Positions 19,813 to 27,791 are shown, numbered from the stretch's first letter. The stretch: 57,749 nucleotides of DNA from Alphaproteobacteria bacterium (GCA_005884765.1 VAZV01000153.1:1-57749), one strand, 5' to 3'. Notes: generated by a model from the letters alone, not told the origin. Numbers and translations are program-made.

Positions 19813-19888
19813 TGGCGCGGTGAAGGGAATCGAACCCAGTTATTGAGTGCGAGGCTGCTGCTCATGCGTTGAGCTACGAGCTAACGCC
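19813..19888 (-). other. Decayed tRNA-Gly-like sequence (pseudo-tRNA)
   Basis: Read on the minus strand, this has a normal T arm (GGGTTCGATTCCC), a D-arm GCTC...GAGC and a 3' CCA. It shares the 19-base stretch GGTGAAGGGAATCGAACCC (plus strand) and GGCTGCTGCTC with the real tRNA-Gly at 26919-26992. The anticodon stem does not pair (GCAGC against TCAAT), the acceptor pairs only 5 of 7, and about 5 extra bases lie between acceptor and D arm. It therefore looks like a degraded copy or recombination remnant and not a functional tRNA. Confidence 0.6.
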
Positions 19889-19897
19889 CCGGCTGAC

Positions 19898-20179
19898 TTA
19901 GTAGCCACCACCGCCGCCACCGCCACCTCCCTGTGTGACTATGTCGGTCATATCTCTGGGTTGACTGGGAGCGTAAACGGGAGCGCCCGGATAGCCCCTG
20001 TTCGGACCCTTGGCTTGCATGCCGCGTCCTGCAGCATAGCCGGAGCCTCCCCGGTGTCCCTTCTTGGCCTTGGCTCGCATCTCGTGACCCGGTGCTTTGC
20101 TCGACGTGTCCTGTGCAAGCACAGCGGGTGCGGCAGCCATGACGAGCGCGGTGGAAAGCGCGATGATTGCAAGTTTCAT
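19898..20179 (-). CDS. Small secreted Gly-rich protein
   Basis: A 93-residue exported protein: signal peptide MKLAIIALSTALVMAAAPAVLAQ (cleavage after LAQ or VLA), a basic middle (RAKAKKGHRGGSGYAAGRG), a PNRGYPGAPVYAPSQP segment and a poly-Gly tail ending in Tyr. AGGAGGAGTAG before the ATG is a strong ribosome site. Low-complexity composition prevents family assignment. The gene overlaps no other feature and lies next to the decayed tRNA. Confidence 0.65.
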   Translation of the reverse strand: MKLAIIALSTALVMAAAPAVLAQDTSSKAPGHEMRAKAKKGHRGGSGYAAGRGMQAKGPNRGYPGAPVYAPSQPRDMTDIVTQGGGGGGGGGY

Positions 20180-20460
20180 CTACTCCTCCTTTGATTATTT
20201 CTTGATTGTTCCGCCGCGCGACCTCCGAGCAGCAAGCCCGGGGAGCAACGACTGTAGGACGGCGCAGGGTTGAGCGAGAACCCGCCCGACTACGAATGCT
20301 AACCCCGCCTCGATGCCGATCTTCCCGGCAGCGGAAGCCCGGCTTGGAGGTTATTCGAGACGAGAAGCCTGCCCGGACCGGCGCGGGCTGACGCGCGGCC
20401 ACGGCTCAATTGGGTGAGCAGAATGCTCCTTCTCAGAATAGCTGAGAGCCCGAAGGGAGG

Positions 20461-22041
20461 TCACTCCGGTAGTCCCGCTTGACGCAGGCCGGTCGCGAAG
20501 CGGGCGAGATGCTCCGGGCGCCGGATCGGAATCCAGCCATCGAGACTGGAGATACGAAAAGTGGGATCCAGCTTCCGCAAATGTTCTACGGCAGTTCGCG
20601 CTTGCTCAGTTCGGCCGGCGAGCGCGTGACTTGCGGCGATGATGGCAACGACAGCCAAGAAGGTCGGCGCTTCCCCGAACGATTGCTCTGCCCATGAGGA
20701 GGCCGCATCAAAGCGCCCCGCAAGCAGATGCGACAGCGCCACACCTGCCCGCATGCGGAACATCTCCGGATCGAGCGGACTGAAACGCATCGCGCGCGTA
20801 AAAAAATCGATGGCGGCGTCGGGGTCACCGCGCAGCGTTCTGAGAAAGCCACCCAGGAACCAGGCTGGCGCCAGGTTCGGGTTGAGCACCAGCGCCTTGT
20901 CAATCAGCGCGATGCCGCCATCCACCTCGCCGGCGAGATGGGCAAGCGCATGTCCGCCCCGCGTGAGCGCGACGGCGTCGTCCTTGCCCAACTCCACCGC
21001 GAGGCGCGCCAATCGAACGCCTTCCGTAATTTCCTGCGGCCGATCGGTCATCCAGCCATTTATCTTCCGCCAGAAATGACACCAGGCTGCCATGGCATGG
21101 GCAGAGGCAAACTCCGGATCGAGCTGCATGGCCTTGTAGAACAGCGGCAGCGCCTCATTGATCGCCTCCCGTGTTCCTCGATGCAAATGAGGCATCGCGC
21201 GCAAATAGTTGTCGTAGGCACTGAGGCTGCCGGTCGGCTTCCGCCTGGCGCGCTCGATCTCAGCCCGCTCGATCTGGGAGGCGATCGCTCCGACGATGCT
21301 GGTTGCGATCTGATCCTGAAGCTCGAAGATGTCGTCGAGTGTCCCTTCGAATCTTTCGGCCCAAAGGTGGGTGCCGCTCGCCGCATCAACGAGCTGTCCC
21401 GTGATGCGAATCCGGTTTTCGGACTGGCGCACACTGCCTTCGACGACATAGCGGACGCCAAGCTCGCGCCCCACCTGCTTCTCGTCAACCGTCCTGCCTT
21501 TGTAGGTGAAGCTTGAGTTGCGGGCGATCACGAACAGCCAGCGAATACGCGACAAGGCCGTGATGATATCCTCGACGACGCCATCGGCAAAATAATCCCG
21601 CTCGACGTCACCACTGAGGTTCCGGAACGGCAGGACTGCGATAGATGGGGAATCCGGCACGGTCAGGATGGGCTCGAGCCTTTCGCGCGGGATCCTTGAG
21701 TGCGTGACCGAGGCGTCCGCGGGCACTTCCTCGGCAATCTTGCCGACAAACCGGATGCCTTTGCGTGCAACCGTACGGATCAGGCGCTGCTCCTTGCCGG
21801 TGTCCCCGATCGCCTTGCGCACAGCGTTGATGTGGCTGGTCAGCGTCGACTCGGAGACGATCCGTCCGCCCCACACGGCCTCCAGCAGATCGTCTCTCGT
21901 CACCACCTGCTCGCGGTTCTGGACCAGATAAAGCAGCAGATCGAACACTTTCGGACCGATCGCGATCAGTTCTGAGCCTCGTTTGAGCTCTCGCCGGTCG
22001 GCGTCCAGACAATAGTCTTCGAACAAGAACGGCACTTCCAT
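20461..22041 (-). CDS. Winged-helix regulator with TolB-like and TPR domains (CadC/HilA-like)
   Basis: A 526-residue protein. Residues ~1-100 form an OmpR/CadC-type winged helix (FLFEDYCLDADRRELKRG, then LIRTVARKGIRFVG). Residues ~125-240 match the TolB-like/FlgO domain often attached to adenylate cyclases (IAVLPFRNLSGDVERDYFADG). The C-terminal half is a tetratricopeptide superhelix (ALPLFYKAMQLDPEFASAHA, ALVLNPNLAPAWFLGG). No cyclase domain and no transmembrane segment is present. The ATG at 22041 is preferred to a TTG 15 bases upstream. It is divergent from the NmrA-like gene with 139 bases between, so it may regulate it; that is inference. Confidence 0.88.
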   Translation of the reverse strand: MEVPFLFEDYCLDADRRELKRGSELIAIGPKVFDLLLYLVQNREQVVTRDDLLEAVWGGRIVSESTLTSHINAVRKAIGDTGKEQRLIRTVARKGIRFVGKIAEEVPADASVTHSRIPRERLEPILTVPDSPSIAVLPFRNLSGDVERDYFADGVVEDIITALSRIRWLFVIARNSSFTYKGRTVDEKQVGRELGVRYVVEGSVRQSENRIRITGQLVDAASGTHLWAERFEGTLDDIFELQDQIATSIVGAIASQIERAEIERARRKPTGSLSAYDNYLRAMPHLHRGTREAINEALPLFYKAMQLDPEFASAHAMAAWCHFWRKINGWMTDRPQEITEGVRLARLAVELGKDDAVALTRGGHALAHLAGEVDGGIALIDKALVLNPNLAPAWFLGGFLRTLRGDPDAAIDFFTRAMRFSPLDPEMFRMRAGVALSHLLAGRFDAASSWAEQSFGEAPTFLAVVAIIAASHALAGRTEQARTAVEHLRKLDPTFRISSLDGWIPIRRPEHLARFATGLRQAGLPE

Positions 22042-22180
22042 GCTCCGCTTGGACAAGAAGCCAAGGAGAATTCAATCCCGATTCAAGCTCGCTGCAAGGC
22101 TTTCGGGTCCGCATGGGCGCACCTTCCCCCTCGCTTTCAGGAACAAGGCCATTGGTGGCCTCAAAAATCGAGGGAGTGTC

Positions 22181-22930
22181 ATGAAGATTGTCATTATTGG
22201 CGGTACCGGCCTCATCGGAACGAAGCTCGCGAACAAGCTCCGTGAGCAAGGCCGCGAAGTGATTCCAGCAGCCCCCAGCACGGGCGTCAACACGATCACG
22301 GGCGAGGGCCTCGACAAGGCCCTGTCGGGCGCGGAAATTGTCGTCGATGTGGCGAACTCGCCCTCGTTCGAGGATAGCGCGGCTCTGAAATTCTTCGAAA
22401 CGTCGGGCCGCAATCTGCTCGCTGCCGAGGCCGCCGCCAACGTGCGGTACCACGTCGCGCTGTCCATCGTCGGGACCGATCGCCTTCCGGAGTGCGGTTA
22501 CTTCCGCGCCAAGCTGGCGCAGGAGAACCTGATCAGGGCTGCGAAGATTCCCTACACGATCCTCCGCGCCACTCAGTTCTTCGAGTTCATCGGGGGAATC
22601 GTCGATTCCTCTTCCGATGGACAAATCGTCCGATTGTCGCCCGCTTTGTATCAGCCGGTGGCGTCAGACGATGTCGCTGCCGTGCTGGCCGACGTCACGC
22701 TTGGCGCTCCCCTCAACGGCATCGTCGAATTGGCCGGGCCGGAACGATTCAGCCTCGATGAGTTCGCTCGGCGCTACCTGATCGCGACGAACGACCCGCG
22801 CAAGGTCGTCGCCGACATCCACGCCCGCTATTTCGGCGCAGAACTGGATGATCGGTCCCTCACGCCGGGCAACGACCCCCGGCTCGGCTCGGTGCGCTTC
22901 GAGGACTGGCTGGCCAGGCACCGCAAGTGA
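22181..22930 (+). CDS. NmrA/SDR-like NAD(P)-binding oxidoreductase
   Basis: A 249-residue atypical SDR. MKIVIIGGTGLIGTKLANKL carries the GGTGxIG nucleotide motif of the NmrA/HSCARG group, and YHVALSIVGTDRLPECGYFR with LAQENLIRAAKIPYTILRAT matches the substrate-side segment, including YxxxK-type geometry (Y-F-R-A-K). GAGGGAGTGTC precedes the ATG. Members are NADPH sensors or reductases. Divergent from the TPR regulator at 20461. Confidence 0.88.
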   Translation: MKIVIIGGTGLIGTKLANKLREQGREVIPAAPSTGVNTITGEGLDKALSGAEIVVDVANSPSFEDSAALKFFETSGRNLLAAEAAANVRYHVALSIVGTDRLPECGYFRAKLAQENLIRAAKIPYTILRATQFFEFIGGIVDSSSDGQIVRLSPALYQPVASDDVAAVLADVTLGAPLNGIVELAGPERFSLDEFARRYLIATNDPRKVVADIHARYFGAELDDRSLTPGNDPRLGSVRFEDWLARHRK

Positions 22931-22969
22931 CGAGCGCGACCGAGTAGAGCCATTACTTTGCGAGAGTAG

Positions 22970-23422
22970 CTAGGCCGCAAGCCTGATGAGTCCGAGCTGC
23001 TGCAAGGCAGTGACGCCGTCATCGAGGCCAATTTCCTCGACGATCTTCCCGTCCTTTAGCTTGAGGACGGTAGTGCCGGTGAATCGCATCTTGCGGCCTG
23101 TATTCGCGGGCAAAGATCCCGCCCGGAAGTCACTGAATGCTGCTCCAGTGTGCGTTCCGCCACCTTCCCATCGGCCGACCACATAATCGCCCTCCGCGAT
23201 TAGATCGGCGGTGCCCCAGAAATTGAGATCGGGGAACGCCTTGCGAAAATCGGTCATGAACGCCTTGATGTCCTCCCGACCTCTGCGCGGCTCATGCAGC
23301 GAATATTGGAGCAGCATGTCCGGTGCGGCGAGCTCGTCGACGATTCCGAGATTGCAGCTCTCGCCCCAGAATTCAGTGAACCAGCGACCAACGATGGCCT
23401 TGTTGTCGTCTTGTCTCGACAT
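22970..23422 (-). CDS. Ester cyclase / SnoaL-like polyketide cyclase family protein
   Basis: A 150-residue single-domain protein of the SnoaL/NTF2-like fold. It shows IVGRWFTEFWG, the VDELAAPDMLLQYS segment, RGREDIKAFMTDFRKAFPDLNF and GRWEGGGTHTGAAFSDF, which is the standard order in this family. AGAGGAGTCGAAC before the ATG at 23422 rules out a 52-residue extension. These proteins are usually annotated as ester cyclases but often have no proven activity. It is convergent with the NmrA-like gene. Confidence 0.85.
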   Translation of the reverse strand: MSRQDDNKAIVGRWFTEFWGESCNLGIVDELAAPDMLLQYSLHEPRRGREDIKAFMTDFRKAFPDLNFWGTADLIAEGDYVVGRWEGGGTHTGAAFSDFRAGSLPANTGRKMRFTGTTVLKLKDGKIVEEIGLDDGVTALQQLGLIRLAA

Positions 23423-23957
23423 GTTCGACTCCTCTGTTAGATCGGACGCCTCCAAGGATGGAGCGATCGACGCGCTGGAATGTGGAGCCTTGGAAGACCG
23501 CCGGCCACCCGATTTCCGAATCGCGCCAAGGCCGTTTGGCGAAAAGGATTGAATGCTTGGCCGCGGGGCACAAGCCATTCGAGAAGCACTACAACGGGCT
23601 ATGGTGATAATGCAGGCAGCGCAGGTACGACCTGTTACCTATGTCTCCGGGCAGGACAATGAAAATTATGAAGCGGGTGAAGCGCGCCGATTCGAACTTC
23701 CGATCGAATTTTCGATTGCATACCATGGGCTTAGACGCGCAGCCAGTTTTTGTGTTGGACGCTTTGTTGGACGTTTCATTGGACGCAGTTGGGCCCGAAC
23801 GATTGTTTATCACTCAGCTGAAGACGTCGAGATCAGCCTCTGGCCGGCTCGTGTTCGCATAATCCCGTTTGTTGAAGAGTGTATTGAATGCTTCGAGGAC
23901 AAGCGTCTGTTCCTTTCTTCCATCGACGCCATCTCTTATGCTCCTTCCTATCGCCGG
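23423..23957. other. Gene-poor region
   Basis: 535 bases between two leftward genes. GC content drops between about 23650 and 23850. A rightward reading frame (23553-24059) spans much of it but runs 100 bases into the DUF427 gene, has no ribosome site and shows no recognisable domain, so it is not called. Nothing else is recognised. Confidence 0.4.
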
Positions 23958-24326
23958 TTAACTTATCTCGTCGATCCGGTCCGGGTAGAAGGCGACATAA
24001 TCCTTGATCTGCGCCATCGCTTCAAATGGAGCTTCATAAGTCCACACCGCGTTGCGTGAACGATCACCTCCAGCAGGAATGCTGTAGTAGGAAGCGTCGC
24101 CCTTGTAGGGGCAATACGAAGTGTGTTCGCTGCGCATAAGCGCGGCCATATCGACGTCCCGACGGGGAATATACTGAACGGGCGGATATGACGCCTCGCG
24201 AAGCGTCAACGCAGCGCTTGTGTCGGCGATGATTTTTCCGCCGACCTTGACCACGATGCGAGACGGGTTCGCTTCGATCGAAATCGGGTGGTCCGGCCCT
24301 GGAATCTTCACTGGCTTGTCAGTCAT
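23958..24326 (-). CDS. DUF427 domain-containing protein
   Basis: A 122-residue protein of the DUF427 (PF04248) family. Key segments are NPSRIVVKVGGKIIADTSAA, YPPVQYIPRRDVDMAAL and TSYCPYKGDASYYSI, with the conserved Cys-Pro-Tyr-Lys-Gly. Known structures show a compact beta-barrel; biochemical role is unknown, though conserved polar residues suggest an enzyme. The ATG at 24326 starts MTDKPVKIPGPDHPI, a common N-terminus for the family. Same orientation as the GlcG-like and SDR genes upstream. Confidence 0.88.
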   Translation of the reverse strand: MTDKPVKIPGPDHPISIEANPSRIVVKVGGKIIADTSAALTLREASYPPVQYIPRRDVDMAALMRSEHTSYCPYKGDASYYSIPAGGDRSRNAVWTYEAPFEAMAQIKDYVAFYPDRIDEIS

Positions 24327-24435
24327 CACTCGTCTCCGTGTTGGCGGGTGCAGGTGGTCACGATCGCGCTCTCCGAAGGTGTGCTCGTAGGGCTTGTTCT
24401 TCTGGAGCCGTGAATCATCGTGATCTGAGCTCCAA

Positions 24436-24873
24436 CTATTCGGCTGGCATCGCATCGGGCACGAGCGCAAGGGCTGCTTTCGCGCAATCGACGTCGTGCT
24501 GCACGGTGGGAGCCCCGCTCACACCGATCGCCCCGACGACTTCTCCGCCCACCTTGATAGGAAAACCTCCTCCGTACGCCGCCACACGCGCAAGCGTGGG
24601 GATCCCAGCCAGAAGCGACGGGTCGCGCTGAATAAAGTCGAAAAAGTCCTGGGTGGAGACGCCGAACAGAGCTGTGTACGCCTTGTTCTGCGCAATCTCG
24701 ATGGAAAGGATCGGAGCCCCATCCATACGGCTAAAGGCCTTGAGATTGCCGCCGTCATCGAGAATCGCGACGTTCTCGGCGACCCCCATTTGTCTGGCTT
24801 TTGCCACCGCTTGATCGATCATCTTCTGTGCCAGTTCGGAAGAAATGCTGTGCTTCGTCACTACGTTGCCCAT
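24436..24873 (-). CDS. GlcG/HbpS family heme-binding-like protein
   Basis: A 145-residue protein of the GlcG/HbpS (PF03928) family. It has AKARQMGVAENVAILDDGGNLKAFSRMDGAP and YGGGFPIKVGGEVVGAIGVSGA, the two diagnostic segments. GGGAGGAGCCCG sets the start at 24873. HbpS of Streptomyces is an extracellular heme sensor, but most proteobacterial members lack a signal peptide, as here, and their role is unclear. It lies between an SDR and a DUF427 gene on one strand. Confidence 0.88.
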   Translation of the reverse strand: MGNVVTKHSISSELAQKMIDQAVAKARQMGVAENVAILDDGGNLKAFSRMDGAPILSIEIAQNKAYTALFGVSTQDFFDFIQRDPSLLAGIPTLARVAAYGGGFPIKVGGEVVGAIGVSGAPTVQHDVDCAKAALALVPDAMPAE

Positions 24874-24986
24874 CGGGCTCCTCCCACTATTTTGAAATGC
24901 GTTGCGCGCCAACCGGGTTTGGTCGCAACAATCGACTACCGTGAACAAGCCCGATCGATGAAGCGCGAACGAGAAAGCCCTCAGAG

Positions 24987-25730
24987 TCAGTGGCTCTTGC
25001 CACCATCGACGTGGAGGACATGGCCGGTGATGTAGGAGGCTCCCTCCGACGCGATGAAGACGACCGCGTTGGCGATTTCTTCCGAGAGGCCGAGACGCGC
25101 CATCGGAACGGTCGCCGTCAGCGCCGCCTTGTTCTCCGGCGTGCCCGTGAAGCGGGTCAACATGCCGGTGTCGGTCGGGCCAGGCGCCACCGCATTGACA
25201 CGTATCCCCGACTTCGCGAGCTCGAGCGCCACCGACTTGGTAATGCCTTCGACGGCGTGCTTGCTGCCGACATAGATCGGGGCCCCCGCCGCACCTTCGT
25301 GCCCATAGGTCGAGGAGATGTTGATGATGGTCCCGCTGCGCTGTCCCTGCATGACGCGCGCTTCGTGCTTCATGCTCAGGAGTACGCCGAGAACATTGGT
25401 GTCGAACGTCGCGGAATAGCTTTCCGCGGTCTGCTCCGTGATCGGGCCGGGTTTGCCTTCGGTGCCGGCATTATTGACCGCGATATCGAGACGCCCGAAG
25501 CGCTCGACGGTGCGGTCGACGAGACGACGGACATCGTCTTCCTTGCGTACATCGGCCTGGACGAATTCGGCTTCGGCACCGAACGAACGGAGCTCGCGAA
25601 CCAGTGCCTCACCGGCATCCGGCTTGCGCCCAGAAACAACAACGCGATTGCCCGCTTTCGCGAACGAGACCGCCGCAGCGCGGCCGATGCCCGTGAGGGC
25701 CCCAGTGATGAGAACGACTGGTGATGGCAT
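24987..25730 (-). CDS. SDR family oxidoreductase
   Basis: A 247-residue classical SDR: TGALTGIG (9-16), VSGRKPD after strand 2 (Arg35 and Lys36 suggest NADP), NNAG (86-89), Ser140, Tyr153 and Lys157 (YVGSK), and HVDGG near the C-terminus. AAGGAGATAATC precedes the ATG at 25730. It is divergent from the LysR gene at 25899 with a palindromic operator candidate between them, so it is the probable LysR target. Confidence 0.92.
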   Translation of the reverse strand: MPSPVVLITGALTGIGRAAAVSFAKAGNRVVVSGRKPDAGEALVRELRSFGAEAEFVQADVRKEDDVRRLVDRTVERFGRLDIAVNNAGTEGKPGPITEQTAESYSATFDTNVLGVLLSMKHEARVMQGQRSGTIINISSTYGHEGAAGAPIYVGSKHAVEGITKSVALELAKSGIRVNAVAPGPTDTGMLTRFTGTPENKAALTATVPMARLGLSEEIANAVVFIASEGASYITGHVLHVDGGKSH

Positions 25731-25862
25731 GATTATCTCCTTGATAAGAAAAGGTTTCTGTGGCCGCCGTCTCCGACCGGGTGTTATGAGAGGGGTCGGT
25801 TGCGGCGTTGGCCCCAAGATGAGCGTTCTCGACCAATTGAAAAACAGGCCATAATTCCAAAC

Positions 25863-25886
25863 ATATCGGACATGGGTGTCCGATAT
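25863..25886. promoter_or_regulatory. Perfect palindrome, candidate LysR operator
   Basis: ATATCGGACA-TGGG-TGTCCGATAT: two perfect 10-base arms around a 4-base spacer, containing the ATC-N14-GAT dyad expected of LysR-type sites. It ends 12 bases before the LysR start and is 132 bases upstream of the divergent SDR gene, a position suited to autorepression and activation of the SDR. Confidence 0.65.
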
Positions 25887-25898
25887 CGAGGTTCGCGG

Positions 25899-26819
25899 AT
25901 GGACAGTCTGGGATCGCTCAATGCGTTCGTTCGGGCCGCCGAAACCCGAAGCTTCACGGTTGCGGGACGGCAGCTTGGCGTGTCGTCATCGGCGATCGGC
26001 AAGTCAGTGGCTCGGATGGAGGAACGGCTCGGCGTGCGCCTCTTCCATCGCAGCACGCGCAGCATCACACTCACCGCGGAAGGCGCCCTGTTCCTCGATC
26101 GGTGCCGGCGCATCTTTTCTGAAATCGAAGCAGCCGAGCTTGAGCTGTCGCAGACACACGAGGCCCCGCGCGGCACGCTGCGTGTCGGTCTGCCATTGGT
26201 CGGCATGCTGATGATACCGACGCTCGCGGCGTTCATGCGGACCTATCCCGAGATCATGCTGGATCTCGATTTCAGCGATCGGATCATCGATGTGATCGAG
26301 GAGGGTTTTGACGCCGTGGTGCGCTTCGCCGACGCCGGCGACACGCGCTTGATGTCGCGGGCGTTGGGCACCTATCGCCGGCGCCTGGTGGCGGCCCCGG
26401 CTTATCTCGCGGCCAAAGGTGTTCCCAAAACCCCTGATGACCTCAAGGCTCATGCCTGTCTGCACCACAGGTTTCCGACCAGCAGAAGGTTCGAGCAATG
26501 GCCCTTGCCGCCTGAGCAGGCCAGCGTCGAGATTGAACTGCCGAAAACGGCGGTCGCAAGCACGCTTGAGCCGCTGATCTATATGGCCGAGCAAGGCTTG
26601 GGCATCGCCTATTTGCCGGACTTCGCCATCGGCCGGCAACTTCGTGAAGGCCTGCTCGTCACGGTGCTCGACGACTACACCGACCGCTCCGGACCGCTTC
26701 GGGTGCTGTGGCCGTCGAGCCGGCATCTCGCTCCCAAGCTCAGAGCTTTCGTTGACTTTCTCGCCGCGAACCTTATCCCCGCCGTGGAAGGCGAAGCAGA
26801 CAGCGGGATAAGTTTCTAG
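25899..26819 (+). CDS. LysR family transcriptional regulator
   Basis: A 306-residue LTTR. The HTH is at the N-terminus: MDSLGSLNAFVRAAETRSFT, then GVSSSAIGKSVARMEERLGV and LFHRSTRSITLTAEG, the standard LysR signature. The effector domain follows (RGTLRVGLPLVGMLMIP ...). The ATG at 25899 is chosen because it places the HTH at residue ~5, as usual; longer in-frame starts would cover the operator palindrome. It is divergent from the SDR at 24987-25730. The CrgA-like sequence style suggests aldehyde or quinone stress control, which is only inference. Confidence 0.93.
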   Translation: MDSLGSLNAFVRAAETRSFTVAGRQLGVSSSAIGKSVARMEERLGVRLFHRSTRSITLTAEGALFLDRCRRIFSEIEAAELELSQTHEAPRGTLRVGLPLVGMLMIPTLAAFMRTYPEIMLDLDFSDRIIDVIEEGFDAVVRFADAGDTRLMSRALGTYRRRLVAAPAYLAAKGVPKTPDDLKAHACLHHRFPTSRRFEQWPLPPEQASVEIELPKTAVASTLEPLIYMAEQGLGIAYLPDFAIGRQLREGLLVTVLDDYTDRSGPLRVLWPSSRHLAPKLRAFVDFLAANLIPAVEGEADSGISF

Positions 26820-26918
26820 GAGAGGTTGATCTCAATCGGCGCGCCGGATCGGCGGCGAGGAGAGGCGCGCATAAAGGCGTGCCAAATCGCACGAGATCGT
26901 ATCGTGGCGTAAAAATCG

Positions 26919-26992
26919 TGGAGCGGGTGAAGGGAATCGAACCCTCGTATTCAGCTTGGAAGGCTGCTGCTCTACCATTGAGCTACACCCGC
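26919..26992 (-). tRNA. tRNA-Gly (anticodon TCC)
   Basis: Full cloverleaf on the minus strand: acceptor GCGGGTG pairs with CACCCGC, D arm GCTC/GAGC, anticodon arm GCAGC-CTTCCAA-GCTGA... with TCC anticodon, T arm GGG-TTCGATT-CCC, discriminator T and encoded CCA. Reads GGA codons. Confidence 0.95.
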
Positions 26993-27059
26993 GCACGGAG
27001 GATGAACTAACACGCCGACGGGGCCGCCTCAACCGTTTGGCGGCGTTTGTTCCGCTCCC

Positions 27060-27088
27060 TTAACAAGGGCCGATTCGCTGCTTATACT
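27060..27088 (+). promoter_or_regulatory. Sigma-70 type promoter of small transcription unit
   Basis: TTAACA (27060-27065), a 17-base spacer, then TATACT (27083-27088). Five of six matches to each consensus hexamer. Predicted transcription start is near 27095, giving a leader of about 14 bases before the extended Shine-Dalgarno sequence. Confidence 0.65.
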
Positions 27089-27123
27089 CTGGGCTTCCAC
27101 CAACAACGAAAGGAGGTGATCCA

Positions 27124-27168
27124 GTGTCTTGTACCAAGCGCTGTCACCTCGCTGGGATCGCCCGCTAA
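27124..27168 (+). CDS. 14-codon micro-ORF with maximal Shine-Dalgarno
   Basis: GTG start, peptide VSCTKRCHLAGIAR (initiator read as Met), TAA stop. GGAGG ends 7 bases before the GTG, ideal spacing, within a 14-base perfect anti-Shine-Dalgarno match. The peptide holds two Cys and one His (C-x3-C-H). No family recognised. Coding is inferred from the ribosome site alone. Confidence 0.5.
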   Translation: MSCTKRCHLAGIAR

Positions 27169-27233
27169 GCATCGCTTTAGGGCTTGGCATCGGGGCGCTC
27201 TCAGCCCTGGACCAGCGAGTTACAAAGGTTGCG

Positions 27234-27263
27234 GCGCGGCGGGAGCGATCCCGCCGCGCTTTT
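27234..27263 (+). terminator. Intrinsic terminator
   Basis: An 11-base-pair GC-rich perfect stem (GCGCGGCGGGA / TCCCGCCGCGC) closed by a GCGA tetraloop and followed by TTTT. It ends the small transcript before the YCII gene. Confidence 0.85.
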
Positions 27264-27339
27264 GTGATTCGGATTGTCGGACTTTGCGGGGGCCGAACGT
27301 CCCACGGGTGCTGATTGCCGCAAACGAAGCGAGGTAGCG

Positions 27340-27732
27340 ATGCTTTACGCCATACTGGCCTATCACGTGGAAGCCGAAGTTATGTCCTGGACGCCGCAAG
27401 AGGACGCCGCAGTGATGGTCGATCTGCACAAAGTTCGCGAGCGGCTCGAACAAGACGGACGTCTCGGACCAGCGGCGCGCCTGGGTGCGACGAACAAGGC
27501 CCGCACCTTGCGAGGTCCGGGGGCCGGCGTCGTGCTCGACGGTCCGTTCGCCGAGACCAAGGAGCAGCTATTGGGCTTCTATGTCGTGGATTGCCCCACC
27601 GAGGAAGCCGCGATCCAAGCCGCACGCGACCTGCGCCGCGCCAATCCGTCGGCAGTGTACGAGATCCGTCCGGTTAAGCTCTATCTGCCCGGGATGGCGT
27701 TTCCGAAGACGGATATGGGGAGGCCGGGGTGA
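27340..27732 (+). CDS. YCII-domain protein
   Basis: A 130-residue protein of the YCII-related family (PF03795). It starts MLYAILAYHVEAE and contains the diagnostic DGPFAETKEQLLGFYVVD followed by AAIQAARDLRRANPSAVYEIRPV. GCGAGGTAGCG precedes the ATG at 27340. YCII proteins have a ferredoxin-like fold; some are dehydrochlorinase-like enzymes, while this DGPFAETKE subgroup often accompanies ECF sigma factors. No sigma factor gene is adjacent. It lies between tRNA-Gly and tRNA-Tyr, downstream of the small transcript. Confidence 0.9.
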   Translation: MLYAILAYHVEAEVMSWTPQEDAAVMVDLHKVRERLEQDGRLGPAARLGATNKARTLRGPGAGVVLDGPFAETKEQLLGFYVVDCPTEEAAIQAARDLRRANPSAVYEIRPVKLYLPGMAFPKTDMGRPG

Positions 27733-27791
27733 AGGATGGAGGGTGGCTTGCCGGAGAGAGCCCGCCTTCGCCCTAGCGGGCTTCGGCGCGG

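Larger units (their letters stand above)
27095..27263 (+). ncRNA. Predicted small RNA / dual-function transcript with full anti-16S leader
   Basis: Promoter, leader and intrinsic terminator define a transcript of about 170 bases. It carries AAAGGAGGTGATCC (27109-27122), the exact complement of the 14-base 3' tail GGATCACCTCCTTT of 16S rRNA. A 14-codon reading frame follows with ideal spacing, and a strong hairpin terminator ends the unit. It could be an mRNA for a micro-peptide, a regulatory RNA that binds 30S subunits, or a leader for the YCII gene 77 bases beyond the terminator. Transcript ends are predicted, not measured. Confidence 0.55.

Noticed and set aside
23553..24059. Rightward 168-codon frame between the SnoaL-like and DUF427 genes
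   Set aside because: Overlaps the DUF427 gene by 100 bases, has no ribosome site and no domain; not enough to call a gene.
27129..27314. A 61-codon TTG-start frame inside the small transcript
   Set aside because: It reads through the intrinsic terminator and has no ribosome site of its own; the 14-codon GTG frame has the perfect site.
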